NCBI GenBank assembly: GCA_016935665.1
Contig: JAFGQN010000139.1
Span: 1 to 57,391 of the forward strand
Length of the DNA stretch: 57,391 nt
Direction of reading: 5' to 3'
Source of the DNA: Deltaproteobacteria bacterium
GTDB taxonomy: Bacteria; Myxococcota_A; Polyangia; JAAYKL01
Part shown: positions 34,978 through 44,270 of the stretch, piece by piece
Position numbering within the stretch: the first letter of the stretch is position 1
Layout of the letters: each line of letters starts with the position of its first letter
Translations under genes and position numbers: made by a program
The notes under the pieces: generated by a model
Seen by the model: only the letters and a program-made list of their open reading frames with translations
What the model was told of the DNA's origin: nothing
The model's database searches: none

Positions 34978-36495
34978 TTACATTTCGATATGAGCCCGCA
35001 TTGAACGCACGAGCCGTTGACGTGCGGGATCCATTTTCCCCGCTATCTTTGCAGCCCCCCACGCAGATAACATGTCCGTTTCGCTCCCCAATCCCACATT
35101 GACCTGCGTTCCTGACATCAGCAACCCCTTAATTCCCGTGCGATGCGTCAGATTCTCGGTTCCGATTCCTGAATATCCGGCCGGTGTATGGACTATCCAC
35201 AACGGTATCTGTTCGGGGTGAGGTACAGGTGGTACGTTTCTGCCCGACGCGCCACCGGTTAAACTAATTGCACCGAAGGTATCAAAAGGAGAATGAATGA
35301 CTTCAAGATAATTGTCGAGATAGGGAATCAATCGCCGAACCTCGTCCAGCATGGTATCTCTCAAGACACCGGAATCTATTTTTTTACGCATAACATGAGG
35401 CACTGTACAGGAAATGTTCAGGCCTGTCAGGGAGGACTCCTTTTGTGGAATTTTCTCAATCCGCAATGCAAACGGCAAATTGGAATTCTCTGTAATTAAA
35501 AAGACCGTATCCGCCATCCCGGTGGGAATGACTTCACTGCGAACCCCAAGGTTCAATGCGTATCCGTGTTGATATAATTGATGATCCTCCATCATTGCCC
35601 GAAACCGACTGGTCCATTCCCCTGGTTCAACAAGGGCGGCAAGAGATGATGGTGGAAGATCGGTCAGCACTATCCGGGTTGAAACCGCTTCAGTACGTCC
35701 TCTGAATTGAACCCCCATGACGCGTCCCCGACTGACTCGAATGCTGTTCGCCTGAAACTGCTCCTGCACGTCACCGCCCTGTTCCACAATCCGTTCACAG
35801 AGAATCTGACGCAATCCATCCAACCCCTTGCGAATATAACGCGTGTCTCCCAGCCAGGACGCGATGGCTCTTGCAACAGTCAGGGGCGGCAAAGACATTG
35901 TGGCCTCCCCAAAACTCGACAGAGGCGCCATCAGGCAATCGCGAAAAGACCCGGCAACATCCAGTAACTCCAAAAAATTCAGTCTCGGATTGGATAAAAA
36001 CGGGTGTTGCACCATGGCCCGAGCAAAATCCCGGCGCTCAAAAAAATTCTCGGCCGGTACAACAAGGTCGCTCTGGATAAGGGTTTCAAAATCCCGACTG
36101 TAACGCTCTATCTTCGACAGAATGCCACTGATTTTTCCTGCGTAAGAAGGGAACTCCCGCGCAAACTCCGAAATTGTTTTTCTCTCGTCGTTATACACAC
36201 TGACGCGATTGCGCGGTTGAACAATCTGATACCGGATTTCACTTGGAACCTCTGCATTATTAAACAGTTGCCCGATGGACAGTTCCTCGATAACTCTGGA
36301 AACAACGGGAGATGTGGCGCCGTTGAGCACAAACGGTTTATAAACGAATTCGTACTCCATACAGGGATATCGGTTTCGAAACATTCCCTGTCCCGCGACC
36401 AGTACTCTGAATCCGCGTTTTGCAAGAAGTGCCGCCGCACACAATGGGCCCAATTCACTGCCAAGAACAACCACGTCATAGTAGTTGCCGGCCAC
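34978..36495 (-). CDS. FAD-dependent oxidoreductase (phytoene-desaturase-like)
   Basis: This 505-residue protein opens with a dinucleotide-binding fold: VVVLGSELGPLCAAALLAKR, a GxxxGP variant of the usual GxGxxG. It keeps the general architecture of the NAD(P)/FAD amine-oxidase/CrtI superfamily, with a C-terminal GTQVNVGLGSETDMLSAWG segment that fits the family's FAD-binding end. There is no signal peptide. The start lies one base after the purM stop on the same strand, so it is co-transcribed with purine synthesis. No carotenoid gene is near, and the substrate is unknown. Confidence 0.75.
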   Translation of the reverse strand: MAGNYYDVVVLGSELGPLCAAALLAKRGFRVLVAGQGMFRNRYPCMEYEFVYKPFVLNGATSPVVSRVIEELSIGQLFNNAEVPSEIRYQIVQPRNRVSVYNDERKTISEFAREFPSYAGKISGILSKIERYSRDFETLIQSDLVVPAENFFERRDFARAMVQHPFLSNPRLNFLELLDVAGSFRDCLMAPLSSFGEATMSLPPLTVARAIASWLGDTRYIRKGLDGLRQILCERIVEQGGDVQEQFQANSIRVSRGRVMGVQFRGRTEAVSTRIVLTDLPPSSLAALVEPGEWTSRFRAMMEDHQLYQHGYALNLGVRSEVIPTGMADTVFLITENSNLPFALRIEKIPQKESSLTGLNISCTVPHVMRKKIDSGVLRDTMLDEVRRLIPYLDNYLEVIHSPFDTFGAISLTGGASGRNVPPVPHPEQIPLWIVHTPAGYSGIGTENLTHRTGIKGLLMSGTQVNVGLGSETDMLSAWGAAKIAGKMDPARQRLVRSMRAHIEM

Positions 36496-36496
36496 C

Positions 36497-37534
36497 TCAG
36501 ATACCCTCGATGATGACCCTGGCGTCGCCGTCGGAAACCGTCCGGACTTTTCCTATTACGGATGCCGATTCGCCATTTTCCTGCAATACTTCAATTGCTT
36601 TGGCAGCATCATCGGCCGAAACCACAATCGTCATGCCGATTCCCATATTAAACGTCCGCATACATTCGCGGGGCGCCACAGGTCCCTGTTTGGCCAACCA
36701 GTTGAAAACAGGGGGGACGTACCAGTTATTTTCAAGTGCCACGCCCAGGCCCTTCGGCAATGTGCGGGGAATATTTTCGAGCAACCCACCACCAGTGATA
36801 TGAGCGACAGATTTGACTTCCAAAGCCTTGATGCACGCCAGGACGGGTTTCACGTAAATTCGGGTTGGTACGAGCAATGCGTCTCCCAGTGAAACATCCA
36901 ACCCATCGGGGACACTTGTTAAAGAAACACCTGATTTTTCGACGACTTTGCGCGCCAGGGAATACCCGTTGGAATGCAGTCCGCTCGAGGCGATACCAAT
37001 TACCACATCTCCTGGCACTGTCTTTGAACCATCGATTATCTTTGACTTTTCAACCACGCCCACCACAAAGCCCGCCAGATCGTACTCACCTTTCTGATAA
37101 AATCCGGGCAACTCCGCCGTTTCTCCCCCCACCAGTGCTGCACCAGCGCGAACGCATCCCTCGGCAATTCCTTCGACAACCGCTGCCCCTGCTTTGGGAG
37201 ACAACTCGCTGCAGGCATAATAGTCCAAAAAGAAAAGAGGCTCAGCGCCGACGGCCAATACGTCGTTGGCGCACATGGCCACAAGGTCGATTCCGATCGT
37301 TTGATGTTTATCCAGTTCGAATGCAATCTTCAGTTTCGTGCCGACCCCATCGGTGCCGGACACCAATAGCGGTTCGTCGTAACCTTTGGGTATTGCCACC
37401 AGAGAGGCAAACCCGCCAACGTTTGACATCACTTCAGGACGCATGGTGCGCCCAACCGCGGGCTTAATCCGCTCTACCATTTCTTCCCCGGCATCAATGT
37501 CCACGCCGGCATCTTTGTATGTTATCCCATTCAT
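36497..37534 (-). CDS. purM: phosphoribosylformylglycinamidine cyclo-ligase
   Basis: With the ATG at 37534 (MNGITYKDAGVDIDAG...) the protein has 345 residues, the PurM norm; the open frame extends 17 codons further to 37585. The N-terminal YKDAGVDIDAG and SGTDGVGTKLK, then VALVGGETAELPGFY-like (LVGGETAELPGFYQ), and the C-terminal HITGGGLLENIPR are PurM hallmarks. It makes AIR from FGAM with ATP in purine synthesis. The gene is followed one base later by the FAD oxidoreductase. No other pur gene is in view. Confidence 0.95.
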   Translation of the reverse strand: MNGITYKDAGVDIDAGEEMVERIKPAVGRTMRPEVMSNVGGFASLVAIPKGYDEPLLVSGTDGVGTKLKIAFELDKHQTIGIDLVAMCANDVLAVGAEPLFFLDYYACSELSPKAGAAVVEGIAEGCVRAGAALVGGETAELPGFYQKGEYDLAGFVVGVVEKSKIIDGSKTVPGDVVIGIASSGLHSNGYSLARKVVEKSGVSLTSVPDGLDVSLGDALLVPTRIYVKPVLACIKALEVKSVAHITGGGLLENIPRTLPKGLGVALENNWYVPPVFNWLAKQGPVAPRECMRTFNMGIGMTIVVSADDAAKAIEVLQENGESASVIGKVRTVSDGDARVIIEGI

Positions 37535-37654
37535 GGCGTGACGGTATTTGTCCCCTGCGTCTCTGTCAAGTTTTTCCATGACCACAGAACGGCAAGGAGG
37601 TATTTTTTGATTGCTCTTCGACTTGACAAGAGCGCTTTTTTTCTTCCACGCGGG

Positions 37655-39028
37655 CTACTGGCAGGTGAATGTACTGTACAGAATCTGGGTTCGCATATTG
37701 CGAAGAATCTCATATGCGGCAATCCAGGTGAACCCCTGACCTCCCAGAGTAACGTATAGGCATGGGTTCAATTCTGTCTCGCCGATGGAAACAAGAACTG
37801 GAACCGCGGCAAGAGCCCCAGTATTATCGAGGATGGATGCAAACACTTTCGACTTGCATTTACTGTCAACACATACATCGCTGCCATTCGCTTTTTTAGA
37901 CAACCAGGCGACGGCATATCCCATTCCGTCAACCCATGTGACAAACGATTCCTTTACCGGGTCATCGGTGTAGGTGATTCGGTTCGCTTCTCCAACGAAC
38001 TGTCCCGATGAGTCTATCCGCCGGGTAAAGATCTCAGCATCATTGAGGGTATTCATGCCGTATGAGATCATAAACTCACCGTTACTCGCTGTCAGCGATG
38101 GCTCGTACACGGGTTCTTCGTTCAGCACAACAGGGGTCGCCAGAAGCGTACCTGCCTTGGTCAGTCGCGCGACATAAAACACGCCTTGACTGTAGCCTGG
38201 CCAAATGGCCAGCAACGTATCTCCAACGGATGCGGTAATGATACGCGGGTCACTGGACGTCCGACATTCAGATGCGACATCGCAAATTTGCAGTGGCGCC
38301 GATACCACACCATCCGACGACACATGAGCACTCCACACGGACTGATGGCTAGTCGCCGCCTCGCCCCAAAGAACCACCCAACCGTCGCTTGTCGATACAA
38401 CACTGGGGGTGCCGATGGCGAGTCCACTCGTGGATATTCGCAGTGGTATCGACTCATTCACCAAACCGGTCGTGATAGTCGCGAACGCCACATCCTGTTG
38501 ACACGTCGGGTTGGCGCCACTCCCATCAGAAGGGACACAGGCCGGGTTCCATTCTGCTCTCCCCTCAAGCCAAACCAGTGCCAGGGTTGTGCCGTTGTCC
38601 GCAATGCTGGAATTGTTGGACATATACGCGTCATCAAAAGGATACCCATTCAGCCATTCACCGGATGCCATATCCCAAAATCCCAGTTGTACCGCGGGCA
38701 GCGATGCAGTATCCCGTTCATCGTAGGTAAATGCAGCGATAGCTTCGTTCTTGAGATTTGAGATGGCAGGCATCGTTCCATTGCCGTCCCCGCTCAGTTT
38801 GCCGGCAACGGTACCCGTCGCGCAACGTTCCGGAAGCTGTGGCGGTGTTTCGTTTTCCACTTCTTCTTCGCCCGTATCGGTTTCCAATCCCGTATCGGAC
38901 GCGGTATCCGTTTCGGTATCACTGGCAGATTGCGTATCCGAGGGGGGAACCTTTTTTTTATTGTCGTCATCGCACGCACACATTATCAGCGCAAACGCCA
39001 TACACCAGATAAGGTGATCATTCAGCAT
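37655..39028 (-). CDS. lipoprotein with SDT/ETD-rich linker and beta-propeller-like body
   Basis: The ATG at 39028 follows a GGAGG site and begins a lipoprotein signal (MAFALIMCAC), so I reject the longer frame to 39082. The product has 457 residues. The mature N-terminus is a low-complexity Asp/Glu/Thr/Ser linker (SDTETDTASDTGLETDTG), a style common in Myxococcota/Bradymonadota surface lipoproteins. The remaining about 370 residues show repeated strands with aromatic-Gly-Asp turns, compatible with a beta propeller. It also contains two cysteine pairs (for example CVPSD...CQQD and CVDSKC). No enzyme motif is visible. It is transcribed away from the PDZ lipoprotein. Confidence 0.7.
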   Translation of the reverse strand: MLNDHLIWCMAFALIMCACDDDNKKKVPPSDTQSASDTETDTASDTGLETDTGEEEVENETPPQLPERCATGTVAGKLSGDGNGTMPAISNLKNEAIAAFTYDERDTASLPAVQLGFWDMASGEWLNGYPFDDAYMSNNSSIADNGTTLALVWLEGRAEWNPACVPSDGSGANPTCQQDVAFATITTGLVNESIPLRISTSGLAIGTPSVVSTSDGWVVLWGEAATSHQSVWSAHVSSDGVVSAPLQICDVASECRTSSDPRIITASVGDTLLAIWPGYSQGVFYVARLTKAGTLLATPVVLNEEPVYEPSLTASNGEFMISYGMNTLNDAEIFTRRIDSSGQFVGEANRITYTDDPVKESFVTWVDGMGYAVAWLSKKANGSDVCVDSKCKSKVFASILDNTGALAAVPVLVSIGETELNPCLYVTLGGQGFTWIAAYEILRNMRTQILYSTFTCQ

Positions 39029-39198
39029 CGTGTTCCTCCGAATGTTGTTTTTTGAAAACCAATTTTGCAAGCACTTTTCCATATATTAAATACGGGCGAA
39101 AGAACCCGTATGCAATATAAAATACCTTCCGGCGCCGCTGGAAGATTTAAAAAAAAGATAAATTATAAGTTGTATTTAATACCTTCCAAAGGTACGAA

Positions 39199-39912
39199 AT
39201 GAACGCTATGAATGAAGAACTCTCGTTTAAAAAAGTATTTGTTTTATTGGGCATTTGGACTTTCTGCGCCACTGGTTGCCTGAACCATCAGAACATTTGG
39301 TCCAACGGCGGTCTTGGTGTTCATCTCGCCCAGGTGGAAGATGGTGTCATCATTAAAGAAGTCGCGCCAACATTCAACAATCCCGACGCTGCGCTCTTAA
39401 AGGGTGATTTCATCGTTCGCGTGAATGACACCGATGTATCCAACTGGACCAAAGAAGCCATATTAGATGCCATCGAGGGACCGGCTGGCAGTTATGTTAC
39501 GGTCACAGTGAACCGAAAAGGCACTCTTATCACGCTGGAAATTGAGCGCATCCTGCAAAAGGATGTACAGAGACGTACCCTTTACAGCGTCTTGAAACCG
39601 ACGGCTGAACCAACACAACCATCCGTAGCCACCTCCGTAGCTGCCCCTGCTTCTTCCACTGCGGCGAAAACGACCGATGCCGAGGATTCAGGAAAAAGAG
39701 AAACGCCGTCATCTGATAGCGATGGCCGTTCTTTAAAAAAAGATATTGCGACAACAGACGCAAAACAAAACGCGCAGGACCCATCGGATTCGGGCAAGCC
39801 AGGCGCGGCCCCCAATTCAAAAAATGTGTCGGATGATGTTTCAACTGACGCAGAGACTGCGCCTGTCGACGAAAACACTTCACAGAATCCGTCTGATACG
39901 GACGCTTCATAA
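39199..39912 (+). CDS. PDZ-domain lipoprotein
   Basis: The 237-residue product carries a signal ending in CATGC, with Cys27 as the lipidated residue. Residues about 35-117 form a PDZ domain (GLGVHLAQVEDGVIIKEVAP, then LKGDFIVRVNDTDV and PAGSYVTVTVNRKG). The last 110 residues are a disordered Ser/Thr/Asp/Ala-rich tail. PDZ domains bind C-terminal peptides. The stop is 9 bases before an S41 protease that has its own PDZ domain, so the two form a unit and this protein may present substrates to or regulate the protease. An alternative start three codons in (39208) is possible. Confidence 0.82.
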   Translation: MNAMNEELSFKKVFVLLGIWTFCATGCLNHQNIWSNGGLGVHLAQVEDGVIIKEVAPTFNNPDAALLKGDFIVRVNDTDVSNWTKEAILDAIEGPAGSYVTVTVNRKGTLITLEIERILQKDVQRRTLYSVLKPTAEPTQPSVATSVAAPASSTAAKTTDAEDSGKRETPSSDSDGRSLKKDIATTDAKQNAQDPSDSGKPGAAPNSKNVSDDVSTDAETAPVDENTSQNPSDTDAS

Positions 39913-39921
39913 GAAAATACG

Positions 39922-42900
39922 ATGAAAAAAAGGACTCTTTCACTTGCCAGTATCAGTATTGTAGCAGTTGCGCTTTTTCTTGCCATTATAGTGGTTTTTG
40001 TTCTGGATAAACCGTCCGGGCTGGACAGAAAACCAGATCCGGAAAGTAATCCCATCGCCAGATCACTCACCGTCGACTCAGAGGAACTGCAATCATTGTC
40101 CACCATGTACCGGACGATTACGCTTGTACAGCAACATTATCTGGATGCGAAACGAATAGAGCCCAGGAAAATGCTTCTTGAGGCAATGAAGGAGCTGGAA
40201 CTGGATATTGCCATGCTTATCGCCCGAGAGGATGGCAACAAACTGAATGTGAAAATCGGGAATGCCGAACAAACATTTCCGCTGGACGACCTGAACAACA
40301 CCTGGCTTCTACTGTCCAGATTTAAAGATATTTACACATTCCTAAAAAAGAACATCCCCGGCGACGAGATTGACTTCAAGGAACTTCAATATACCGCAAT
40401 CAATGGCATGCTGAAGGCACTGGATCCACACACCGTTCTGCTGACACCGGATATATATCGAAGCATGAAAGACCGCACACACGGAAATTTTGGCGGTCTG
40501 GGCATCGTCATTTCCATCCGCGACGGCAATTTGACCATCATATCCCCCATTGACGGCACTCCCGCGCAGCGCGCCGGGTTAAAAGCGGGTGATATCATAA
40601 CCAAAATAAATGAGGCATCCACCATTAACATGCCTATCAACGATGCGGTCGATCTCATGCGGGGCAAACCCGGCACGTCCGTCACCCTGGACATTCAGCG
40701 GAAAAATTGGTCTGAGGAAAAATCGTTCCGAATAAAACGGGCCATTATCAAAGTTCGCAGCATTGACTCGGCATCCATGCCTGGAAAAGTGGGATACATC
40801 CGCATACATGACTTTCAGGCCAACACGGCCAGTGATCTCTGGGAACATCTTCAGGATCTGGCCCAAAAAAATGGTGGATTAAATGGCCTGATTCTGGATT
40901 TGCGTTCCAATCCAGGAGGTCTATTGTCTGCGGCCATCGACGTATCCGATATATTTCTAACCGAAGGCGTCATCGTTACGACAGCGGGGCAAAAACTTTC
41001 AGAACGCAAAGTTGAAAAAGCGCGAAATACTGGTACCGAACCGAAATATCCCATTGTCATTCTTGTCAACTCCGGAACCGCCAGTGCCTCTGAAATTGTC
41101 GCAGGAGCATTAAAAGGACATGATCGCGCTATCATTATTGGCGAACGAACTTTTGGCAAAGGCTCTGTACAGGTACTGAATGAATTTCCCGATAATTCGG
41201 CTCTTAAACTGACTACCGCGCAGTATTTAACGCCAGGGGATATTTCAATTCAATCCGTAGGCATCGCACCAAACATTGAGCTGATACGATTGCGAGCGGA
41301 CAAGCAGAGCATCCATCTGGGCAAATCTATCCGATATCGAGAAGGTGACTTAAATCATCATTTTGAAAATACCAATGGAAATACTCAGAAAGGCGCCTCG
41401 GAGGTGACACTGAAATATTTGTACACGCCCGAAATTAAACCGGAAAATGATGATTCCAAAGATGACACCGATGATGACGAAGGATTCGAAGAGGATAGTG
41501 AAGACATAACGGAACAATCTACTTACAACTTCAAATTTGAACCGGATTTCGAAATCAACCTGGGCAGAGAGATTGCACTACAGCTAAATGGTGCGAAGCA
41601 AACTGGATTTAACAAAGAGGCTCTGGTCGATGTCTTTAGTCGCCTGCAAAAGAAGGAAAAAAACCGGCTGGCAAATGCGCTGTCTAAACTGGGCATTGAC
41701 TGGCGCGAGGGCGAGACTGTGTCTCCCCAAATCACCGTTGAGACACAACTGGCCAATCCTGAAAAGCTCAAAGCGGGTGAAGAAAATGAACTGATGGTCT
41801 CAGTTACCAACAATGGAAGCAACACTGTCTACCAGCTACTGGCCCAAACCCGTTCCGATTTTGTTCCGCTAAATCACAAGGAATTGGCTTTTGGGAAAGT
41901 GGACGCGGGTCAAACAGTGACCCGTAATCTTCCGTTTAAGATTCCCCAGAATTATTTGTCCAGAACAGACGATGTAAAAATCCAGTTTGAGGATTCCAGT
42001 AAAAACAGCTATCCCGCAATTGCCAGGCGTTTTTCCATTGTCGAGTTGGCCGCACCGGTATTTGCATTCAGTACTGTATTCATGGACGATGTAAAAGGAA
42101 ACAGTGACGGTGTTTTGCAACCCGGGGAAATCATCCGTCTGACAACCACCATCAAAAACGCCGGCAAAGGAAAAGCGCATTCTGTTTTCGCCAGTGTCAG
42201 CAACGATTCGGGACACAATATTTTCCTTAAAAAAGGGCGCCAGGAGCTCGAGGAGATGCAACCTGGGGAAATCAAAAAAGCGGAATTCGAATTCGAGGTA
42301 AAAGAAGCATTTACCAAAAAAGATGTTCGGTTAAAACTTTCGGTGATGGATGTGAAAATGAGAGTGTTTACCACTCAGGCGCTGAAGTATCCAGTGATGC
42401 CACCGTTCGCGGTAAAAGACACTAAAGGGGTTGTACAGACAACAGTTCCAGCCGTCCTTTGGGCAGCGCCGATTGAGGGAGCACAAACTCGAAAATTGGG
42501 CACAATCCCAAGAGGACACGCTATTGCCATCCTGGGTGAAGTTAATGGCTTTTTCCGTGTGGCGTTATCCGAACGCATGTGGGGTTGGATTCGCGTATCC
42601 GATTGTGTCACTGCCGAAAACACCGAAGGACAGCCGGTGGCCATTTCGGTGAACGAACCGCCCAATATCGATATGATATTCTCTAAGCAGGTCGTTCGCA
42701 CCGACTCTATCATCCTGAAAGGCACCGCATTCGATGAACAACTCGTGAAGGATCTGTATATATTCAACAACCAGAACAAGGTGTTTTTTGCACCGAATGA
42801 CGGTAAAAAACTGGCATTCGAAGCCAACATTCCTCTTGAACCGGGCGTTAATTTCATCACCGTGGTAGCGGAAGAGACGTCGGATTTGGAAACAAGGCAA

Positions 42901-43032
42901 ACAGTTATAGTCCGCCGGGACAAAAAGGATGGGATGCCATACATCAGTTCCGAAACCATTGAAGGCACCCCCGAACTGTTGGGCGTTCTTCCCGGGATCA
43001 TTGAAAGTACAGCTGACAATTCCCATCCCTGA
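39922..43032 (+). CDS. S41 (C-terminal processing) peptidase with long C-terminal extension
   Basis: At 1036 residues this is more than twice the usual S41/CtpA length. A membrane anchor or signal lies at 7-30 (ISIVAVALFLAIIVVFVLD). A PDZ domain at about 190-280 (GGLGIVISIRDGNLTIISPI) precedes the catalytic fold; the Ser of NSGTASASE (about residue 390) and Lys of GERTFGKGSVQ (about 413) form the dyad. A very acidic linker lies near 512-535. The extension holds two CARDB/APHP-like beta modules (about 610-830), an SH3-like unit (about 850-895, ending MWGWIRVSD) and an Ig-like end. It is exported and probably processes envelope proteins. It directly follows the PDZ lipoprotein gene. Confidence 0.88.
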   Translation: MKKRTLSLASISIVAVALFLAIIVVFVLDKPSGLDRKPDPESNPIARSLTVDSEELQSLSTMYRTITLVQQHYLDAKRIEPRKMLLEAMKELELDIAMLIAREDGNKLNVKIGNAEQTFPLDDLNNTWLLLSRFKDIYTFLKKNIPGDEIDFKELQYTAINGMLKALDPHTVLLTPDIYRSMKDRTHGNFGGLGIVISIRDGNLTIISPIDGTPAQRAGLKAGDIITKINEASTINMPINDAVDLMRGKPGTSVTLDIQRKNWSEEKSFRIKRAIIKVRSIDSASMPGKVGYIRIHDFQANTASDLWEHLQDLAQKNGGLNGLILDLRSNPGGLLSAAIDVSDIFLTEGVIVTTAGQKLSERKVEKARNTGTEPKYPIVILVNSGTASASEIVAGALKGHDRAIIIGERTFGKGSVQVLNEFPDNSALKLTTAQYLTPGDISIQSVGIAPNIELIRLRADKQSIHLGKSIRYREGDLNHHFENTNGNTQKGASEVTLKYLYTPEIKPENDDSKDDTDDDEGFEEDSEDITEQSTYNFKFEPDFEINLGREIALQLNGAKQTGFNKEALVDVFSRLQKKEKNRLANALSKLGIDWREGETVSPQITVETQLANPEKLKAGEENELMVSVTNNGSNTVYQLLAQTRSDFVPLNHKELAFGKVDAGQTVTRNLPFKIPQNYLSRTDDVKIQFEDSSKNSYPAIARRFSIVELAAPVFAFSTVFMDDVKGNSDGVLQPGEIIRLTTTIKNAGKGKAHSVFASVSNDSGHNIFLKKGRQELEEMQPGEIKKAEFEFEVKEAFTKKDVRLKLSVMDVKMRVFTTQALKYPVMPPFAVKDTKGVVQTTVPAVLWAAPIEGAQTRKLGTIPRGHAIAILGEVNGFFRVALSERMWGWIRVSDCVTAENTEGQPVAISVNEPPNIDMIFSKQVVRTDSIILKGTAFDEQLVKDLYIFNNQNKVFFAPNDGKKLAFEANIPLEPGVNFITVVAEETSDLETRQTVIVRRDKKDGMPYISSETIEGTPELLGVLPGIIESTADNSHP

Positions 43033-43124
43033 TTCTCGGGCGCAACATTCGCACCATATCATTAAAAAAATCGCTCCAATGCCGTTTATAAAACTGTTGA
43101 TGCAACAGTTTAACGAGATTAAAA

Positions 43125-44213
43125 ATGGCAAAAGAACACAAATATCGATATTTTAAAATTGCTGTGGTGGACGATTCAAGATCCATCGCCATGTACATCA
43201 CAGATGTCCTTTCTTCCCTTGGATATTCAATTCAAACGTTTACAGACAGTGTCGAAGCGCTCCAGAAGCTTCCCGAAAACATTCCGGATCTGTTACTGCT
43301 GGATATTGAGATGCCCAAACTGGACGGCTATGAATTGTGGGCCAGATTAAAAACGTTGCCCCGCTTCAGCAGTCTCCCAGTTATCTTTGTTTCCACGCTT
43401 GCCGACAAAGATGTGATGGTAAAGGGTTTTGCCCTGGGGGCTCGCGATTACATTACCAAGCCTTTTCATGAAGAAGAACTTATTGCCAGGGTGCAAACCC
43501 ATTTGCAGCTCAGTCAATTCCAGAAACAGCAACATGAAATGAATCGGAATTTAAAACATCTGGTGGAAGAACAGGTGGCTGAAATCACAAATGCGCAATT
43601 GGGCACCATTAAGGCGCTGGCCACTCTGGCAGAGTACAGGGATGAAGACACAGGCACTCATTTATTCAGGGTCGCCGAGTACTGTCGCACCATTGGCGAC
43701 GAACTGCTGGCAAAGCGTCTCTATTCTGCCACGTCAGATTTCGTTGCCACAGTGGCCGAAGCAAGTCCTCTTCATGACATCGGGAAAGTGGCCATCCCTG
43801 ACGCGATTCTTCTCAAACCCGAAAAACTCACCAAAGAAGAGTTCGATACGATGAAAACCCACACAGTTGTGGGCGCGCAAACGCTCCTATCGGTTACACG
43901 TTCCAACTTTCACAACCGGTATCTGTTAATTGGTGCGGACATTGCTCTTTCCCACCATGAAAAGTGGGATGGCTCCGGATATCCACATGGATTGTCAGGC
44001 GAAAATATCCCGTTGTGTGGGCGCATCATGGCCATTGCAGATGTTTACGATGCATTACGCTCCCAAAGATGCTATAAACCGGAATTTACTCACGACAAAG
44101 CATTTCAAATCATCACTGAAGACTCCGGCGTCCACTTTGATCCCGTTCTGGTTAAAATATTTGTCGAGCAAAACGAGGAATTCGATAATATTTGGAAACG
44201 ATTTACCGACTGA
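43125..44213 (+). CDS. response regulator with HD-GYP domain (c-di-GMP phosphodiesterase)
   Basis: The 362-residue protein has a receiver domain (residues about 10-130; DD near 16-17, phospho-Asp in LLLLDIEMPKLDG, Lys in YITKPF), a short helix, then an HD-GYP domain. The HD pair is in LHDIGKVAIPD, the further metal ligands in MKTHTVVGAQ and SHHEKWDGSGYP, and the GYP motif is intact. HD-GYP domains hydrolyse cyclic di-GMP to GMP or pGpG. Phosphorylation of the receiver probably controls that. No histidine kinase or GGDEF protein is in the window. It is separated from the S41 gene by 92 bases. Confidence 0.93.
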   Translation: MAKEHKYRYFKIAVVDDSRSIAMYITDVLSSLGYSIQTFTDSVEALQKLPENIPDLLLLDIEMPKLDGYELWARLKTLPRFSSLPVIFVSTLADKDVMVKGFALGARDYITKPFHEEELIARVQTHLQLSQFQKQQHEMNRNLKHLVEEQVAEITNAQLGTIKALATLAEYRDEDTGTHLFRVAEYCRTIGDELLAKRLYSATSDFVATVAEASPLHDIGKVAIPDAILLKPEKLTKEEFDTMKTHTVVGAQTLLSVTRSNFHNRYLLIGADIALSHHEKWDGSGYPHGLSGENIPLCGRIMAIADVYDALRSQRCYKPEFTHDKAFQIITEDSGVHFDPVLVKIFVEQNEEFDNIWKRFTD

Positions 44214-44270
44214 CCGACAGAATCCTGCCAGTTATTAAAAGGGGATGCTGTATCAATAGTAACAGGAGGG

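Noticed and set aside
34872-35102. 76-codon open frame at the end of the oxidoreductase gene
   Set aside because: It overlaps the coding end of the minus-strand gene and lacks a ribosome-binding site or recognisable features.
37613-37643. GCTCTT/AAGAGC hairpin followed by a T-run on the plus strand
   Set aside because: Stem of only 6 bases, and no plus-strand gene lies upstream; the genes around it run the other way.
39121-39187. AATACCTTCC direct repeat at 39121-39130 and 39178-39187
   Set aside because: Ten bases, two copies and no further pattern; could be chance in an AT-rich gap.
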